Positions 1-7,166 of a stretch of 56,906 nt of DNA are shown here, one piece after another; position 1 is the stretch's first letter, and each line of letters opens with the position of its first letter. Source of the stretch: Amycolatopsis azurea DSM 43854 (lineage in GTDB: Bacteria; Actinomycetota; Actinomycetes; Mycobacteriales; Pseudonocardiaceae); assembly GCF_001995215.1 (NCBI RefSeq), contig NZ_MUXN01000014.1, forward strand, positions 1 to 56,906, written 5' to 3'. Made by a program: the position numbers and the translations under genes. Under the pieces are notes generated by a model. That model did no database searches. It was not told the origin of the DNA and saw nothing but the letters and a program-made list of their open reading frames with translations.

Positions 1-49
1 CAACAGCAGCGGCGACCGGCTCATCCAGTCCGTCCCCCACATTGGCCAT
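1..49 (-). CDS. 5' end of a probable ECF sigma factor (SigD-like), cut by window edge
   Basis: Reading leftwards from an ATG at 47-49 there are 16 open codons, MANVGDGLDEPVAAAV, before the window ends. The start resembles the N-terminus of SigD-type sigma factors, which begin with a short acidic stretch and then an Ala/Val-rich helix. In M. tuberculosis sigD lies next to whiB3, and in Streptomyces a sigma factor gene lies next to bldM and whiD, so the position fits. Only the first residues are visible, so the family call leans on context. No clear ribosome binding site precedes the ATG. Confidence 0.5.
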   Translation of the reverse strand, partial: MANVGDGLDEPVAAAV

Positions 50-432
50 CGCAGACAACAGTCCCAGTGTTACGTATAGGCGTGCAAAGAGTCCGGCGTG
101 TGACTTCGGGGGCCACTACCGGTGACAGCTACCGTACCGCTCAGACCCGCCGTCTTTGTCGACGGCCTTCATCGGCGTGCCGCCTCGACGGCGAGCACGC
201 TGAAACCCGGGTCTTCACCGGTTCCCTTCGCTCTTGGTCGAAATCTCGACGAGCCGGAACACAGCGGGGTACGACGATCCGCCCGGAGGCGGACGCGCTC
301 GGGCAAGAGTGCCCGAGCGGTGAGCATAAAAGCGCGAAGCGTGACGGGAAACACAGGTACGGGCCAGGGGTACTCCCCCGGCCCGTTCGTCACCCGTCGT
401 GCAATCCAGCCAGCGAAATCAAGAATGCGTTG
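50..432. other. Intergenic region between bldM and the sigma factor gene
   Basis: 383 bases with no convincing gene; both flanking genes read leftwards. It should hold the promoter of the partial sigma factor gene and the end of the bldM transcript. Apart from the stem-loop at 361-384 I see no repeat or RNA gene. A 74-codon reverse frame at 169-393 has no homology I recognise and no good start signal. Confidence 0.5.
361..384 (-). terminator. Stem-loop downstream of bldM
   Basis: GGGCC and GGGG on the left pair with CCCC and GGCCC on the right around a TACT loop, with one unpaired base on each side. It lies about 50 bases past the bldM stop and has no T-tract, so it could end or stabilise the transcript. 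Confidence 0.4.
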
Positions 433-1029
433 TCAGGAAACAAGTCCACGGCGGAATCCGTGGGCGACCGCCTGTGCGCGGTCTCGAACGCCGAGCTTGC
501 GGAACAAGCGGCGCGCGTGGGTCTTCACGGTGTCCTCGGACAGATACAGCTCGCGGCCGATCTGCCCGTTGCTCTTGCCCTGGCTCATCCCGCGGAGCAC
601 CTGGAGCTCGCGCTCGGTGAGCTGGACGCCGGGGTCGGACGGCTGCCGCGGCGCCGGCACCGAGGTGCTGGCGAGCGTGTGCGCCAGTGCGGCGACCAGC
701 TCGGGACGCGAGGCGTCCCAGCGCAGGTAGCCGCGGGCTCCACCGGCGATGGCGGCGGCGATGCTGCCGGCGTCGTCCGGTGCTCCGAACACGATCACGT
801 TCGCTTGGGGGTTCGCCGAGACGAGCCGCCGGGTGGCTTCGACGCCGGTCGGGACAGCGCGCTGGGTACCGACCAGCACGACGTCGACCGGCTGACGGGA
901 GTACCGGGCCAGCAGCTCGTCACCGTGCGCTACGCAGTCGATGCGACTGACCCCTGGGACCGCGGACATCACTCGAGTGAGCCCTTCGCGGACACTGCGT
1001 CGGTCGTCGCAGATCAAGACCGTCGTCAC
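433..1029 (-). CDS. bldM: BldM-like atypical response regulator (receiver + LuxR HTH)
   Basis: 198 residues. An N-terminal receiver domain (about 1-125, with the acidic pair D8 D9) is followed by a LuxR/NarL DNA-binding domain (about 135-198) containing LTERELQVLRGMS and LSEDTVKTHARRLFRKLG. The HTH and the GARGYL segment match Streptomyces BldM closely, and the neighbourhood (WhiB3/WhiD, groEL, sigma factor) is the bldM neighbourhood. BldM controls genes for aerial growth and sporulation, alone or as a heterodimer with WhiI. The residue at the phosphoacceptor position is Gly54 (VVLVG), not Asp, so it cannot be phosphorylated there. In Streptomyces Asp54 is known to be dispensable, so the protein is probably still active. 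It appears monocistronic; the gene at 1160 lies 130 bases upstream. Confidence 0.82.
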   Translation of the reverse strand: MTTVLICDDRRSVREGLTRVMSAVPGVSRIDCVAHGDELLARYSRQPVDVVLVGTQRAVPTGVEATRRLVSANPQANVIVFGAPDDAGSIAAAIAGGARGYLRWDASRPELVAALAHTLASTSVPAPRQPSDPGVQLTERELQVLRGMSQGKSNGQIGRELYLSEDTVKTHARRLFRKLGVRDRAQAVAHGFRRGLVS

Positions 1030-1159
1030 GGGGTTTCCTTCCTGCAGCCGGGTGACATTCCACTTCCCCTATCGGACGCTTTAGCCCGAACCTTGACACG
1101 ATCCGGTGGCTTTTTTTGAAGTTTCTTAGCCCGGTTGCCGGAATGGGCCCTCCAACAGG

Positions 1160-2008
1160 CTAGACGCCCTCGGAGGGGACCCATGGAGATTCCCGGGCGA
1201 GCCACCTCCCGCAAGGATCTGCGCGCCGTAACACTGCGTGCAACAGTTCGGCACCTCTGAATCGATACTCATCGGCGTGTCCTGCCTCGAAGTCGGCCGC
1301 GACCAGCCACGCCACCCACAGAAGTGAATTGAATTCGTATTTCTCGGCGGTTTCGCGCGCGCTCTCCACCAGCGCTTTCGCCGTGTTCCGGTCATCGGAA
1401 CTTCGATTCGCGATGGTCACGCCGAGTACCAGCTGCGATTTGACGACATGGCGGCACGCGCCTCGGGCCCGCGCCGTTTCCAGCGCCATTTCCGCAGGTG
1501 CGATCGCCGCGCCGGAAAGGTTACCCGCCAGTTCGATTTCCGCGCCCACCCAACCGGCCCTGGTCCGGCTACGCCAGTTGCCGGTGTGCGCCTCCGCACG
1601 CGCCAGCAGCCGCCGGGCGGCGGTCAGCCTGCCGCGCCCGAGGTTGTCGGCGGCGAGACCGAGGAGGGCGTCCGCCCGCGCGCCCTCCGCGTCCAGGCCG
1701 TCGGGGTCGGGCTCGCCTCGCGGTACCGCGATCGCCAGCGCGAGCGCCTCGCCGTCGAGGACGAGGGCCGCCGCGTGACCGCCCAACTGGCGCCGATGCG
1801 ACGCCAGTGTGCTCGCGGCCAGCGACGCGAGCACCGGGTCTTCAGACGTGCGCAAACCGGTCAGCAGGGTGGCCGCCGCCGCGTACCTGCCGCGGGCGCC
1901 GAGCCCGATCGCGGCGAGCAGCCGCCCGCGAGGCGACGCGGGCACCGCGAAGGGGTTCGGGGGCGGCAAGCCGTCGCCGAACGCGGCGGACCGCAAGGAC
2001 TCTTCCAT
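1160..2008 (-). CDS. Conserved helical (TPR-like) protein of unknown function
   Basis: 282 residues, almost entirely alpha-helical and Ala/Leu/Arg-rich, with helix-turn-helix pairs spaced like tetratricopeptide repeats (for example LGLAADNLGRGRLTAARRLL, residues about 115-135). No signal peptide, membrane segment or catalytic motif is visible. It starts 9 bases after the MerR-type gene stops, on the same strand, so the two are very likely one transcript. It may be a protein-interaction partner in this regulatory block. I do not recognise a characterised homologue. Confidence 0.7.
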   Translation of the reverse strand: MEESLRSAAFGDGLPPPNPFAVPASPRGRLLAAIGLGARGRYAAAATLLTGLRTSEDPVLASLAASTLASHRRQLGGHAAALVLDGEALALAIAVPRGEPDPDGLDAEGARADALLGLAADNLGRGRLTAARRLLARAEAHTGNWRSRTRAGWVGAEIELAGNLSGAAIAPAEMALETARARGACRHVVKSQLVLGVTIANRSSDDRNTAKALVESARETAEKYEFNSLLWVAWLVAADFEAGHADEYRFRGAELLHAVLRRADPCGRWLARESPWVPSEGV

Positions 2009-2017
2009 CGGTCCTTT

Positions 2018-2971
2018 CTATCGCCTCGCACCGACAAGAACGTGCTCGATCCGGTCGGCGGCCGTCGTCAGTTCGCCGAGCAGTTCGATCTTGTCCGGGA
2101 GCGTGGCAGGATCCCAGCCCGGGCCACAGGCGAACAGCCTGCTGCGCTGGCGGCCGCGGGACACCCTGGCGAACAGGCGCGGGTCCGCGGTCGCGCGCCG
2201 TCCCGACCACAGCACCACCGCCGCCGGGACACTGCGGCGGACCGTCACCGCGAGCACCTCGGCCGGCAGCGAGGCGCCGAACAGCTGCGCGCCGATCCGG
2301 CGACCCCCGAGCGCCGCGGCGAGCGCGTACATCGGCAGGTTGTCGCGCTCGTCCGGGACGCAGGTCAGCAGGACCGGCCGCTGGTTGCGCGGTTCGCGAA
2401 GCACCGGTGTCGCGCGGACCAGGGCGGCATAGACGCATTCGGCGAGCAAGTACTCGACCTCCGCGCCGGCGCTGACGCCGCGCCAGCGGGCGCCCAATGC
2501 GGTCAAGACCGGAGACACGACACCGGACCAGGCGGGCAGGACACCGAGTTCGCGGATCGTGTCGGCGAGCATGCGCTGGACCGCGCCGAAGTCCATCGCG
2601 AGCGCGGCCGTGCTCAGGCGTCTGGCGAGGCGCGACGGGACGTCGTGTTCGTCGGCGGGCGGCGCGACGGCCCGCTCGTCCACTTGGACCACGGAGGTTT
2701 CCGGGGTCTCGGTGGCCGTCCGGGGCATCTGCTCGAGCGCGTACTTCGCCGCTTCAGCCGTCGAGGCGCCGCGGAGCAACGCGCGCTGCATCAGTTCGAG
2801 ACGGCCGATGTCGGAGCTGCCGTAGCGGCGGTGACGGCCGTTGGTGTGGCGGCTCGGTCCTACGCCGTATCTACGGTCCCAGGTGCGCAGGGTGGACGGT
2901 GCGACCCCGAGCCGGCGAGCGACCGAGGCCACCGGCAGGGTGGGTTCTTCACTGCTGATCCGAGATCCCAC
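2018..2971 (-). CDS. MerR-family regulator with degenerate cobalamin-binding-like domain
   Basis: 317 residues from a GTG at 2969-2971; the frame is open to 3079, but the extra 36 residues look like upstream sequence. Residues about 10-80 form a MerR winged helix (LPVASVARRLGVAPSTLRTW, then DRRYGVGPSRH). Residues about 130-310 have the layout of the CarH/LitR sensor: a four-helix part (WRGVSAGAEVEYLLAE) then a Rossmann-like part. In CarH-type proteins an E-x-H motif supplies the cobalamin-binding His; the matching place here reads PDERDNLP with no His. It may bind another ligand or none. It is divergent from whiB3 with about 210 bases between, and is followed closely by the helical protein gene. 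Confidence 0.75.
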   Translation of the reverse strand: MGSRISSEEPTLPVASVARRLGVAPSTLRTWDRRYGVGPSRHTNGRHRRYGSSDIGRLELMQRALLRGASTAEAAKYALEQMPRTATETPETSVVQVDERAVAPPADEHDVPSRLARRLSTAALAMDFGAVQRMLADTIRELGVLPAWSGVVSPVLTALGARWRGVSAGAEVEYLLAECVYAALVRATPVLREPRNQRPVLLTCVPDERDNLPMYALAAALGGRRIGAQLFGASLPAEVLAVTVRRSVPAAVVLWSGRRATADPRLFARVSRGRQRSRLFACGPGWDPATLPDKIELLGELTTAADRIEHVLVGARR

Positions 2972-3180
2972 TCGACCCAATATCCAGGCAGGCCGGGACG
3001 GGGGCAACCGGAACGGAAAGTACCGCTCACACATCCGGGGGATGCCTAACGGCTGAATCGTCTTGAATCCCTTGAACAAGTATTGGCGCGCTTCTAACGT
3101 TACCGCCGTTGCACCGAATGGAGTATCCGCAGCGCAGCAGAGCAGGTAAACGCTTCGACCGGATGACGGAGGCGGTCAGG
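2972..3180. promoter_or_regulatory. Divergent promoter region, merR-like / whiB3
   Basis: About 210 bases between two divergent regulators. It holds a small perfect palindrome CTTGAACAAG (3071-3080) preceded by a related CTTGAATCC, and is more AT-rich around 3080-3105 than its surroundings. These are plausible operator and promoter elements, but I cannot assign a factor. Confidence 0.35.
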
Positions 3181-3483
3181 ATGGCGGACACACGCAGGCT
3201 CCCGGGACCCAACGCTGATGTGTGGGACTGGCAGCTCGAAGGGTCGTGCCGAGGCATGGACAGCGCGTCCTTCTTTCACCCTGACGGCGAGCGCGGGCCG
3301 GCCAGAGCCCGCCGCGAGGCGAGGGCCAAAGCCGTGTGCCTGGCCTGCCCGGTGCTGGCTATGTGCCGGAACCACGCGCTCGCCGTGCACGAGCCGTACG
3401 GGATCTGGGGCGGGCTGTCGGAATCGGAACGCGAGCACATCATCAAGGCGGACAAGCGCACATTGAGCATGTCGAACGGCTGA
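3181..3483 (+). CDS. whiB3: WhiB3/WhiD-type iron-sulfur transcription factor
   Basis: 100 residues starting MADTRRLPGPNADVWDWQ. The ATG at 3181 is chosen because GGAGG lies 8 bases upstream and because WhiB3 begins similarly (LPGPNADIWNWQL); frames upstream are open but lack this support. The four cluster cysteines are present: one in GSCRGMD and three in VCLACPVLAMC (CxxCxxxxxC), followed by the GIWGG turn. WhiB3 in mycobacteria binds a 4Fe-4S cluster, interacts with the main sigma factor and controls redox and lipid metabolism. Its orthologue WhiD in Streptomyces acts in spore maturation and lies next to bldM, as here. It is followed by a strong hairpin and is convergent with groEL. Confidence 0.9.
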   Translation: MADTRRLPGPNADVWDWQLEGSCRGMDSASFFHPDGERGPARARREARAKAVCLACPVLAMCRNHALAVHEPYGIWGGLSESEREHIIKADKRTLSMSNG

Positions 3484-3501
3484 ACCGGCCGAGTCGGCAA
3501 C

Positions 3502-3540
3502 GCGGAAGGGCGGCATCCGGGTGGGGTGCCGCCCTTCCGC
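3502..3540 (+). terminator. Hairpin after whiB3
   Basis: GCGGAAGGGCGGCA at 3502-3515 pairs with TGCCGCCCTTCCGC ending at 3540 around a GGGT-containing loop. It lies about 20 bases after the whiB3 stop and lacks a T-tract, as is common in high-GC actinobacteria. Confidence 0.65.
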
Positions 3541-3607
3541 ATGTCCACCCCCTTGCTTCGCCCCCCTTTGCTCCGCCCCTTGCTCCGCCCCGCTCCGCCG
3601 CCGCGCG

Positions 3608-3630
3608 TCGCGATTAGCCCGCGAAAGTCG
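3608..3630. repeat. Modular palindrome, copy 1
   Basis: Left arm GCGATTAG, spacer CCCG, right arm CGAAAGTCG. Confidence 0.8.
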
Positions 3631-3660
3631 CCCTGCCCGGCCCCGGGTCTCACAGGTCGC

Positions 3661-3690
3661 CGACCTGCGTTTAGCCCCCTAATCGCGACG
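3661..3690. repeat. Modular palindrome, copy 2
   Basis: Left arm GACCTGCGTTTAG, spacer CCCC, right arm CTAATCGCGA. Confidence 0.85.
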
Positions 3691-3719
3691 CGCGCCGGGC
3701 CCAGCTCGCCCGCCCGCCG

Positions 3720-3745
3720 GATCGCGATTAGCCCGCGAAAGTCGA
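3720..3745. repeat. Modular palindrome, copy 3
   Basis: Left arm GATCGCGATTAG, spacer CCCG, right arm CGAAAGTCGA; the same combination as copies 1 and 5. Confidence 0.85.
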
Positions 3746-3774
3746 GTCCGCCCACTCGCGCTCTCCGGCGCCCG

Positions 3775-3806
3775 GGATCGCGATTAGCCCGCTAAACGCA
3801 GGTCGG
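3775..3806. repeat. Modular palindrome, copy 4
   Basis: Left arm GATCGCGATTAG, spacer CCCG, right arm CTAAACGCAGGTCG. Confidence 0.85.
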
Positions 3807-3822
3807 CGTGGGAAACCGAGGC

Positions 3823-3850
3823 GTCGCGATTAGCCCGCGAAAGTCGCTCC
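3823..3850. repeat. Modular palindrome, copy 5
   Basis: Left arm GTCGCGATTAG, spacer CCCG, right arm CGAAAGTCGCTCC. Confidence 0.85.
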
Positions 3851-3875
3851 GGCGAGGGCAGGGGTCGAGACAGCA

Positions 3876-3913
3876 AAGCGGGGCGGCACTCCGGGTGGAG
3901 TGCCGCCCCGCTT
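3876..3913 (-). terminator. Hairpin after groEL
   Basis: A perfect 17-bp stem (AAGCGGGGCGGCACTCC and its complement) around a GGGT loop, 11 bases beyond the groEL stop. In the groEL direction it is followed by a short T-rich stretch. Confidence 0.75.
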
Positions 3914-3923
3914 CGGGGTGGAA

Positions 3924-5537
3924 CTAGTGCGCGTGGCCGTGACCGGCCGCGGCGGGCTCCTCTTCGGCCGGCTTCTCGACGACGGAGCTCTCCGTCGTGA
4001 GCACGAGCCGGGCGATGGAAGCGGCGTTCGCCACCGCGGACCGGGTCACCTTGACCGGGTCGACGATGCCGGCGGCCAGCAGGTCGGTGAGCTCACCGGT
4101 GGCGGCGTTGAAGCCGTGCCCCCAGTTCTGCTCCTGGACCTTGTTCACGATGACCGCGCCCTCGTGGCCCGCGTTGGTCGCGATCCAGAACAGCGGGGCG
4201 GACAGCGCGTCGCGGACGATGCGCACACCGGTCGCTTCGTCGCCTTCGAGGCCGAGGCCGCCCTCGAGCTCCTTGACCGCGTGCACGAGCGCCGAGCCAC
4301 CACCGGGCAGGATGCCCTCTTCGACGGCCGCCTTGGTCGAAGCCACGGCGTCCTCGATGCGGTGCTTACGCTCGTTCAGCTCGGTCTCGGTGGCCGCGCC
4401 GACCTTGATCACCGCGACACCGCCGCCGAGCTTCGCCAGCCGCTCCTGCAGCTTCTCGCGGTCCCAGTCGGAGTCGGTGTTCTCGATCTCCTTGCGGATC
4501 TGCGAAACGCGCCCGGCGATGTCGTCCTTGGTGCCGGCACCGTCGACGAGCGTGGTGTCGTCCTTGGTGACGACGATCCGGCGCGCGTTGCCCAGCTGGG
4601 CCAGCGTGGTCTCGGACAGCTTGTGCCCGATCTCGGCCGAGATGACCTCGCCACCGGTGACGACCGCGAGGTCGTCCAGGAACGCCTTGCGGCGGTCACC
4701 GAAGAACGGTGCCTTGACCGCGACGGCGGTGATCGTCTTGCGCAGCGAGTTCACGACGAGGGTCGACAGCGCCTCACCGTCGACGTCCTCGGCGATGATC
4801 AGCAGCGGCTTCTTCGCCTCGACGACCTTCTCCAGCACCGGGAGCAGGTCGGCCAGGGCCGAGATCTTCTCGCGGACCAGCAGGATGTAGGCGTCCTCGA
4901 GGATCGCCTTCTGCTCTTCCGGGTTGGTCGCGAAGTGCGCCGACAGGAAACCCTTGTCGAACTGCACACCCTCGGTGATCACGAGCTCGGTCGCCAGCGT
5001 GGACGACTCCTCGATCGTGATGACGCCGTCTTCGCCGACCCGCTCGACGGCCTCGCCGAGCAGCGCGCCGATGGCCGCGTCACGCGAGGTGACGGTGCCG
5101 ACCTGGGCGATGTTGTCGCGGCCCTTGACCGGGGTCGCCTTCTCCTTGAGAACCGCGATGACCTTCTCCGCGGCGGCCTCGATGCCACGGCCGACGGCGG
5201 TCGGGTTGGCACCGGCGGCGACGTTGCGCAGGCCGACCTTCACCAGCGACTGCGCGAGCACGGTCGCGGTCGTGGTGCCGTCACCGGCGACGTCGTTGGT
5301 CTTGGTGGCGACGCTCTTGGCGAGCTGGGCGCCGAGGTTCTCGAACGGGTCGTCGAGCTCGATCTCGCGAGCGACGGTGACGCCGTCGAGGGTGATGGTC
5401 GGGCCACCGAACTTCTTGTCGAGCACGACGTGGCGACCGCGCGGGCCGAGGGTGACCTTGACCGCGTCGGCGAGCTTGTTCACCCCGCGCTCGAGCGCGC
5501 GACGAGCGTCCTCGTCGAAACTGATCTGCTTGGGCAT
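3924..5537 (-). CDS. groEL: Chaperonin GroEL (GroEL1 type)
   Basis: 537 residues, normal for the 60-kDa chaperonin that folds proteins with GroES in the cytoplasm. The start MPKQISFDEDARRALERGVN and the nucleotide-binding segments DGVTVAREIEL and AGDGTTTATVL (catalytic Asp) are intact. The C-terminus ends GHGHAH, a His-containing tail like that of mycobacterial GroEL1, rather than the Gly-Gly-Met repeats of the housekeeping paralogue. It follows groES by 100 bases in a groESL pair under the CIRCE element upstream of groES. A second groEL elsewhere in the chromosome is likely but not visible. Confidence 0.97.
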   Translation of the reverse strand: MPKQISFDEDARRALERGVNKLADAVKVTLGPRGRHVVLDKKFGGPTITLDGVTVAREIELDDPFENLGAQLAKSVATKTNDVAGDGTTTATVLAQSLVKVGLRNVAAGANPTAVGRGIEAAAEKVIAVLKEKATPVKGRDNIAQVGTVTSRDAAIGALLGEAVERVGEDGVITIEESSTLATELVITEGVQFDKGFLSAHFATNPEEQKAILEDAYILLVREKISALADLLPVLEKVVEAKKPLLIIAEDVDGEALSTLVVNSLRKTITAVAVKAPFFGDRRKAFLDDLAVVTGGEVISAEIGHKLSETTLAQLGNARRIVVTKDDTTLVDGAGTKDDIAGRVSQIRKEIENTDSDWDREKLQERLAKLGGGVAVIKVGAATETELNERKHRIEDAVASTKAAVEEGILPGGGSALVHAVKELEGGLGLEGDEATGVRIVRDALSAPLFWIATNAGHEGAVIVNKVQEQNWGHGFNAATGELTDLLAAGIVDPVKVTRSAVANAASIARLVLTTESSVVEKPAEEEPAAAGHGHAH

Positions 5538-5582
5538 GGCCTGTTCCGCTTACCTTCCAGTTCTAAAGCACGGAAAACACGA

Positions 5583-5618
5583 ACGCCCCGTCCCCCGGCA
5601 ATGCGGGGCCCGGGGCGT
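5583..5618 (-). other. Stem-loop between groES and groEL
   Basis: ACGCCCCG and CGGGGCGT form the outer stem, with a further CCCC/GGGG pairing inside. Hairpins between groES and groEL can act as processing or attenuation sites; this one has no T-tract. Confidence 0.45.
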
Positions 5619-5637
5619 CATGCGCTGAGAGCGGACG

Positions 5638-5931
5638 TCAGTTGATGACGGCCAGCACGTCGCGAGCGGAAAGGATCAAGTAGTCCTCACCGTTGTACTT
5701 CACTTCGGTGCCGCCGTACTTGGAGTAGATGACGACGTCGCCGACGGAAACGTCGAGCGGGACGCGGTTGCCCTTGTCGTCGATGCGGCCCGGGCCAACG
5801 GCCAGAACCTTGCCCTCCTGGGGCTTCTCCTTGGCGGTGTCGGGGATGACGAGGCCGGAAGCGGTCGTCTCCTCGGCCTCACTCGTCTGGACAACGATCT
5901 TGTCCTCGAGCGGCTTGATGTTCACGCTCAC
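5638..5931 (-). CDS. groES: Co-chaperonin GroES
   Basis: 97 residues. A GTG at 5929-5931 (VSVNIKPLEDKIVVQ) is chosen over the upstream in-frame GTG because GGAGG lies 8 bases before it and because other actinobacterial GroES proteins begin at this point. The family core is intact: TASGLVIPDTAKEKPQEG, the mobile loop region, and the C-terminal YNGEDYLILSARDVLAVI. It caps the GroEL ring. It is the first gene of the groESL pair and is preceded by the CIRCE operator about 100 bases upstream. Confidence 0.96.
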   Translation of the reverse strand: MSVNIKPLEDKIVVQTSEAEETTASGLVIPDTAKEKPQEGKVLAVGPGRIDDKGNRVPLDVSVGDVVIYSKYGGTEVKYNGEDYLILSARDVLAVIN

Positions 5932-6245
5932 CGGGTTGACCTCCACGGTCGTCGAAAGCGTTGGCAGGATGAGTTACGGCTCCTACCACCCCCGCCGTCG
6001 CGGGTGCCGGGGCGTGTTCGGGCCGTGCAATTAGCACTCTAGCCATGTGAGTGCCAGCTTCGCAAGGAGGGTCCGCTCACCCTGTCGAAACTTGGCCTCC
6101 GAGCGCCTGACCGGCCGTTTTCCCGCGACTGTCTCGCCGGGCGTGCCCGTCTGATTACAGCGCCTTGCCCTCGAGGGTCGAGTTCGGACCTCGCACGCGG
6201 AGGTGCCCCTACCTTCGGATCGACGCACGCCGAAGGGGAGGAACG
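5932..6245. other. Divergent promoter region groES / ubiA
   Basis: 314 bases. The groES-proximal half carries the CIRCE operator at 6031-6057. The ubiA-proximal end has AAGGGGAGG directly before the ubiA ATG. No gene is visible. Confidence 0.7.
6031..6057 (-). promoter_or_regulatory. CIRCE operator (HrcA binding site) of groESL
   Basis: TTAGCACTC, a 9-base spacer, then GAGTGCCAG. The left arm matches the canonical CIRCE arm exactly and the right arm differs from GAGTGCTAA at two positions. CIRCE is bound by the repressor HrcA and relieved on heat shock. No second CIRCE was found in the window. Confidence 0.92.
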
Positions 6246-7109
6246 ATGTCGCTGCTCCTCGCGCGGAACAAGGTGCCGGTTTACCTGCGCCTGATGCGGG
6301 CGGACAAGCCGATCGGCGCGCTGCTTCTCCTGTGGCCGACGCTGTGGGCGCTGTGGATCGCCGGCCCTCCGTCGCCATGGATTCTCGCCGCCTTCGTGGC
6401 AGGGGTCTGGCTGATGCGCGCGGCGGGTTGTGTGGTGAACGACTACGCGGACCGCGGGTTCGACGGTCACGTCAAGCGCACCGCGAATCGTCCACTGCCC
6501 AGCGGCGCGGCGACGGGCAGGGAGGCGCGCGGTCTGTTCGGCGTCCTGGTGCTGCTTTCCTTCCTGGTGGCCATGACGCTCAACCCGCTGACCGTCGCGC
6601 TCTCGGTGGTGGCGCTGGTGCTGGCGTGCGCGTATCCCTTCGCGAAGCGGTACACACATCTGCCGCAGGTGGTGCTGGGCGCGGCGTTCGGCTGGTCGAT
6701 TCCGATGGCTTTCGCCGCCACAAGCGGATCCCTGCCGCCGGTTTGCTGGCTCCTGTTCCTCGCCAATCTCTTGTGGGTCGTCGCGTACGACACGCAGTAC
6801 GCCGCCGTCGACCGGGACGACGATCTGAAGATCGGCGTGAAGTCCACGGCGATCCTGTTCGGCCGCCACGACAGGCTGGCCGTCGGCGTCCTGCAGGGCG
6901 CGATGCTGGTGCTCATGGTCGTGATCGGCCGGGTGAGCTCGCTCGGCTGGGAGTTCCACCTCGCCGTCGTGGTCGCGGGCGCGTTGTTCATCCACCAGGG
7001 CAGGCTGACCGCGCGTCGCGAGCGGGATGGCTACTTCCGGGCGTTCATGAACAACAACCTGGTCGGCATGGCGCTCTTCCTGGGCCTGCTGCTGTCAGAT
7101 CGCGTTTAG
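6246..7109 (+). CDS. ubiA: UbiA-family prenyltransferase (4-hydroxybenzoate octaprenyltransferase type)
   Basis: 287 residues; the ATG at 6246 follows AAGGGGAGGAACG. A multi-spanning membrane protein with both Asp-rich motifs of the family: NDYADRGFDGHVKRTANRP (about residues 67-85) and DTQYAAVDRDDDLKIGVKST (about 183-202), which bind the Mg-prenyl diphosphate. The exact wording of both motifs is that of ubiquinone-pathway UbiA rather than of MenA or decaprenyl-phosphoribose synthases. Actinobacteria normally use menaquinone, so the substrate is uncertain. The last residues and stop (SDRV and TAG) are encoded by repeat copy 6. It is convergent with the HAD gene. Confidence 0.87.
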   Translation: MSLLLARNKVPVYLRLMRADKPIGALLLLWPTLWALWIAGPPSPWILAAFVAGVWLMRAAGCVVNDYADRGFDGHVKRTANRPLPSGAATGREARGLFGVLVLLSFLVAMTLNPLTVALSVVALVLACAYPFAKRYTHLPQVVLGAAFGWSIPMAFAATSGSLPPVCWLLFLANLLWVVAYDTQYAAVDRDDDLKIGVKSTAILFGRHDRLAVGVLQGAMLVLMVVIGRVSSLGWEFHLAVVVAGALFIHQGRLTARRERDGYFRAFMNNNLVGMALFLGLLLSDRV

Positions 7110-7123
7110 GGGGCTAAACGCGA
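7098..7123. repeat. Modular palindrome, copy 6 (provides ubiA stop)
   Basis: Left arm GATCGCGTTTAG, spacer GGGG, right arm CTAAACGCGA. The TAG of the left arm is the ubiA stop codon. Confidence 0.9.
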
Positions 7124-7134
7124 GTGGGGCGGCC

Positions 7135-7166
7135 GGATCGCGATTAGGGGGCTAAACGCAGGTCGG
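7135..7166. repeat. Modular palindrome, copy 7 (provides HAD gene stop)
   Basis: Left arm GATCGCGATTAG, spacer GGGG, right arm CTAAACGCAGGTCG. Read leftwards it encodes DLRLAP and the TAA stop of the HAD gene. Confidence 0.9.

Larger units (their letters stand above)
3484..3923. other. Convergent intergenic region: two hairpins and five palindromic repeats
   Basis: 440 bases between the whiB3 and groEL stops with no gene. It contains a hairpin at each end and repeat copies 1-5 between them, plus a short run of CTTGC/CTTTGC-CCGCCCC units at 3550-3600. Confidence 0.8.

Noticed and set aside
169..393. A 74-codon reverse frame between bldM and the sigma factor gene
   Set aside because: No binding site, no recognisable family and Arg-rich composition typical of chance frames.
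1069..1095. Another palindrome copy near GCTTTAGCCCG before bldM
   Set aside because: Only one half of the core is present and the other arm is missing, so it may be chance.
3608..3850. CRISPR-like array of spaced repeats
   Set aside because: The units vary in both arms, lie at irregular distances and have no unique spacers of constant length; no cas gene is nearby.
7098..7166. Palindromic repeats as ordinary intrinsic terminators
   Set aside because: They have no T-tract, also occur in divergent promoter regions and inside genes, and many have mismatched arms that would not form a good hairpin.
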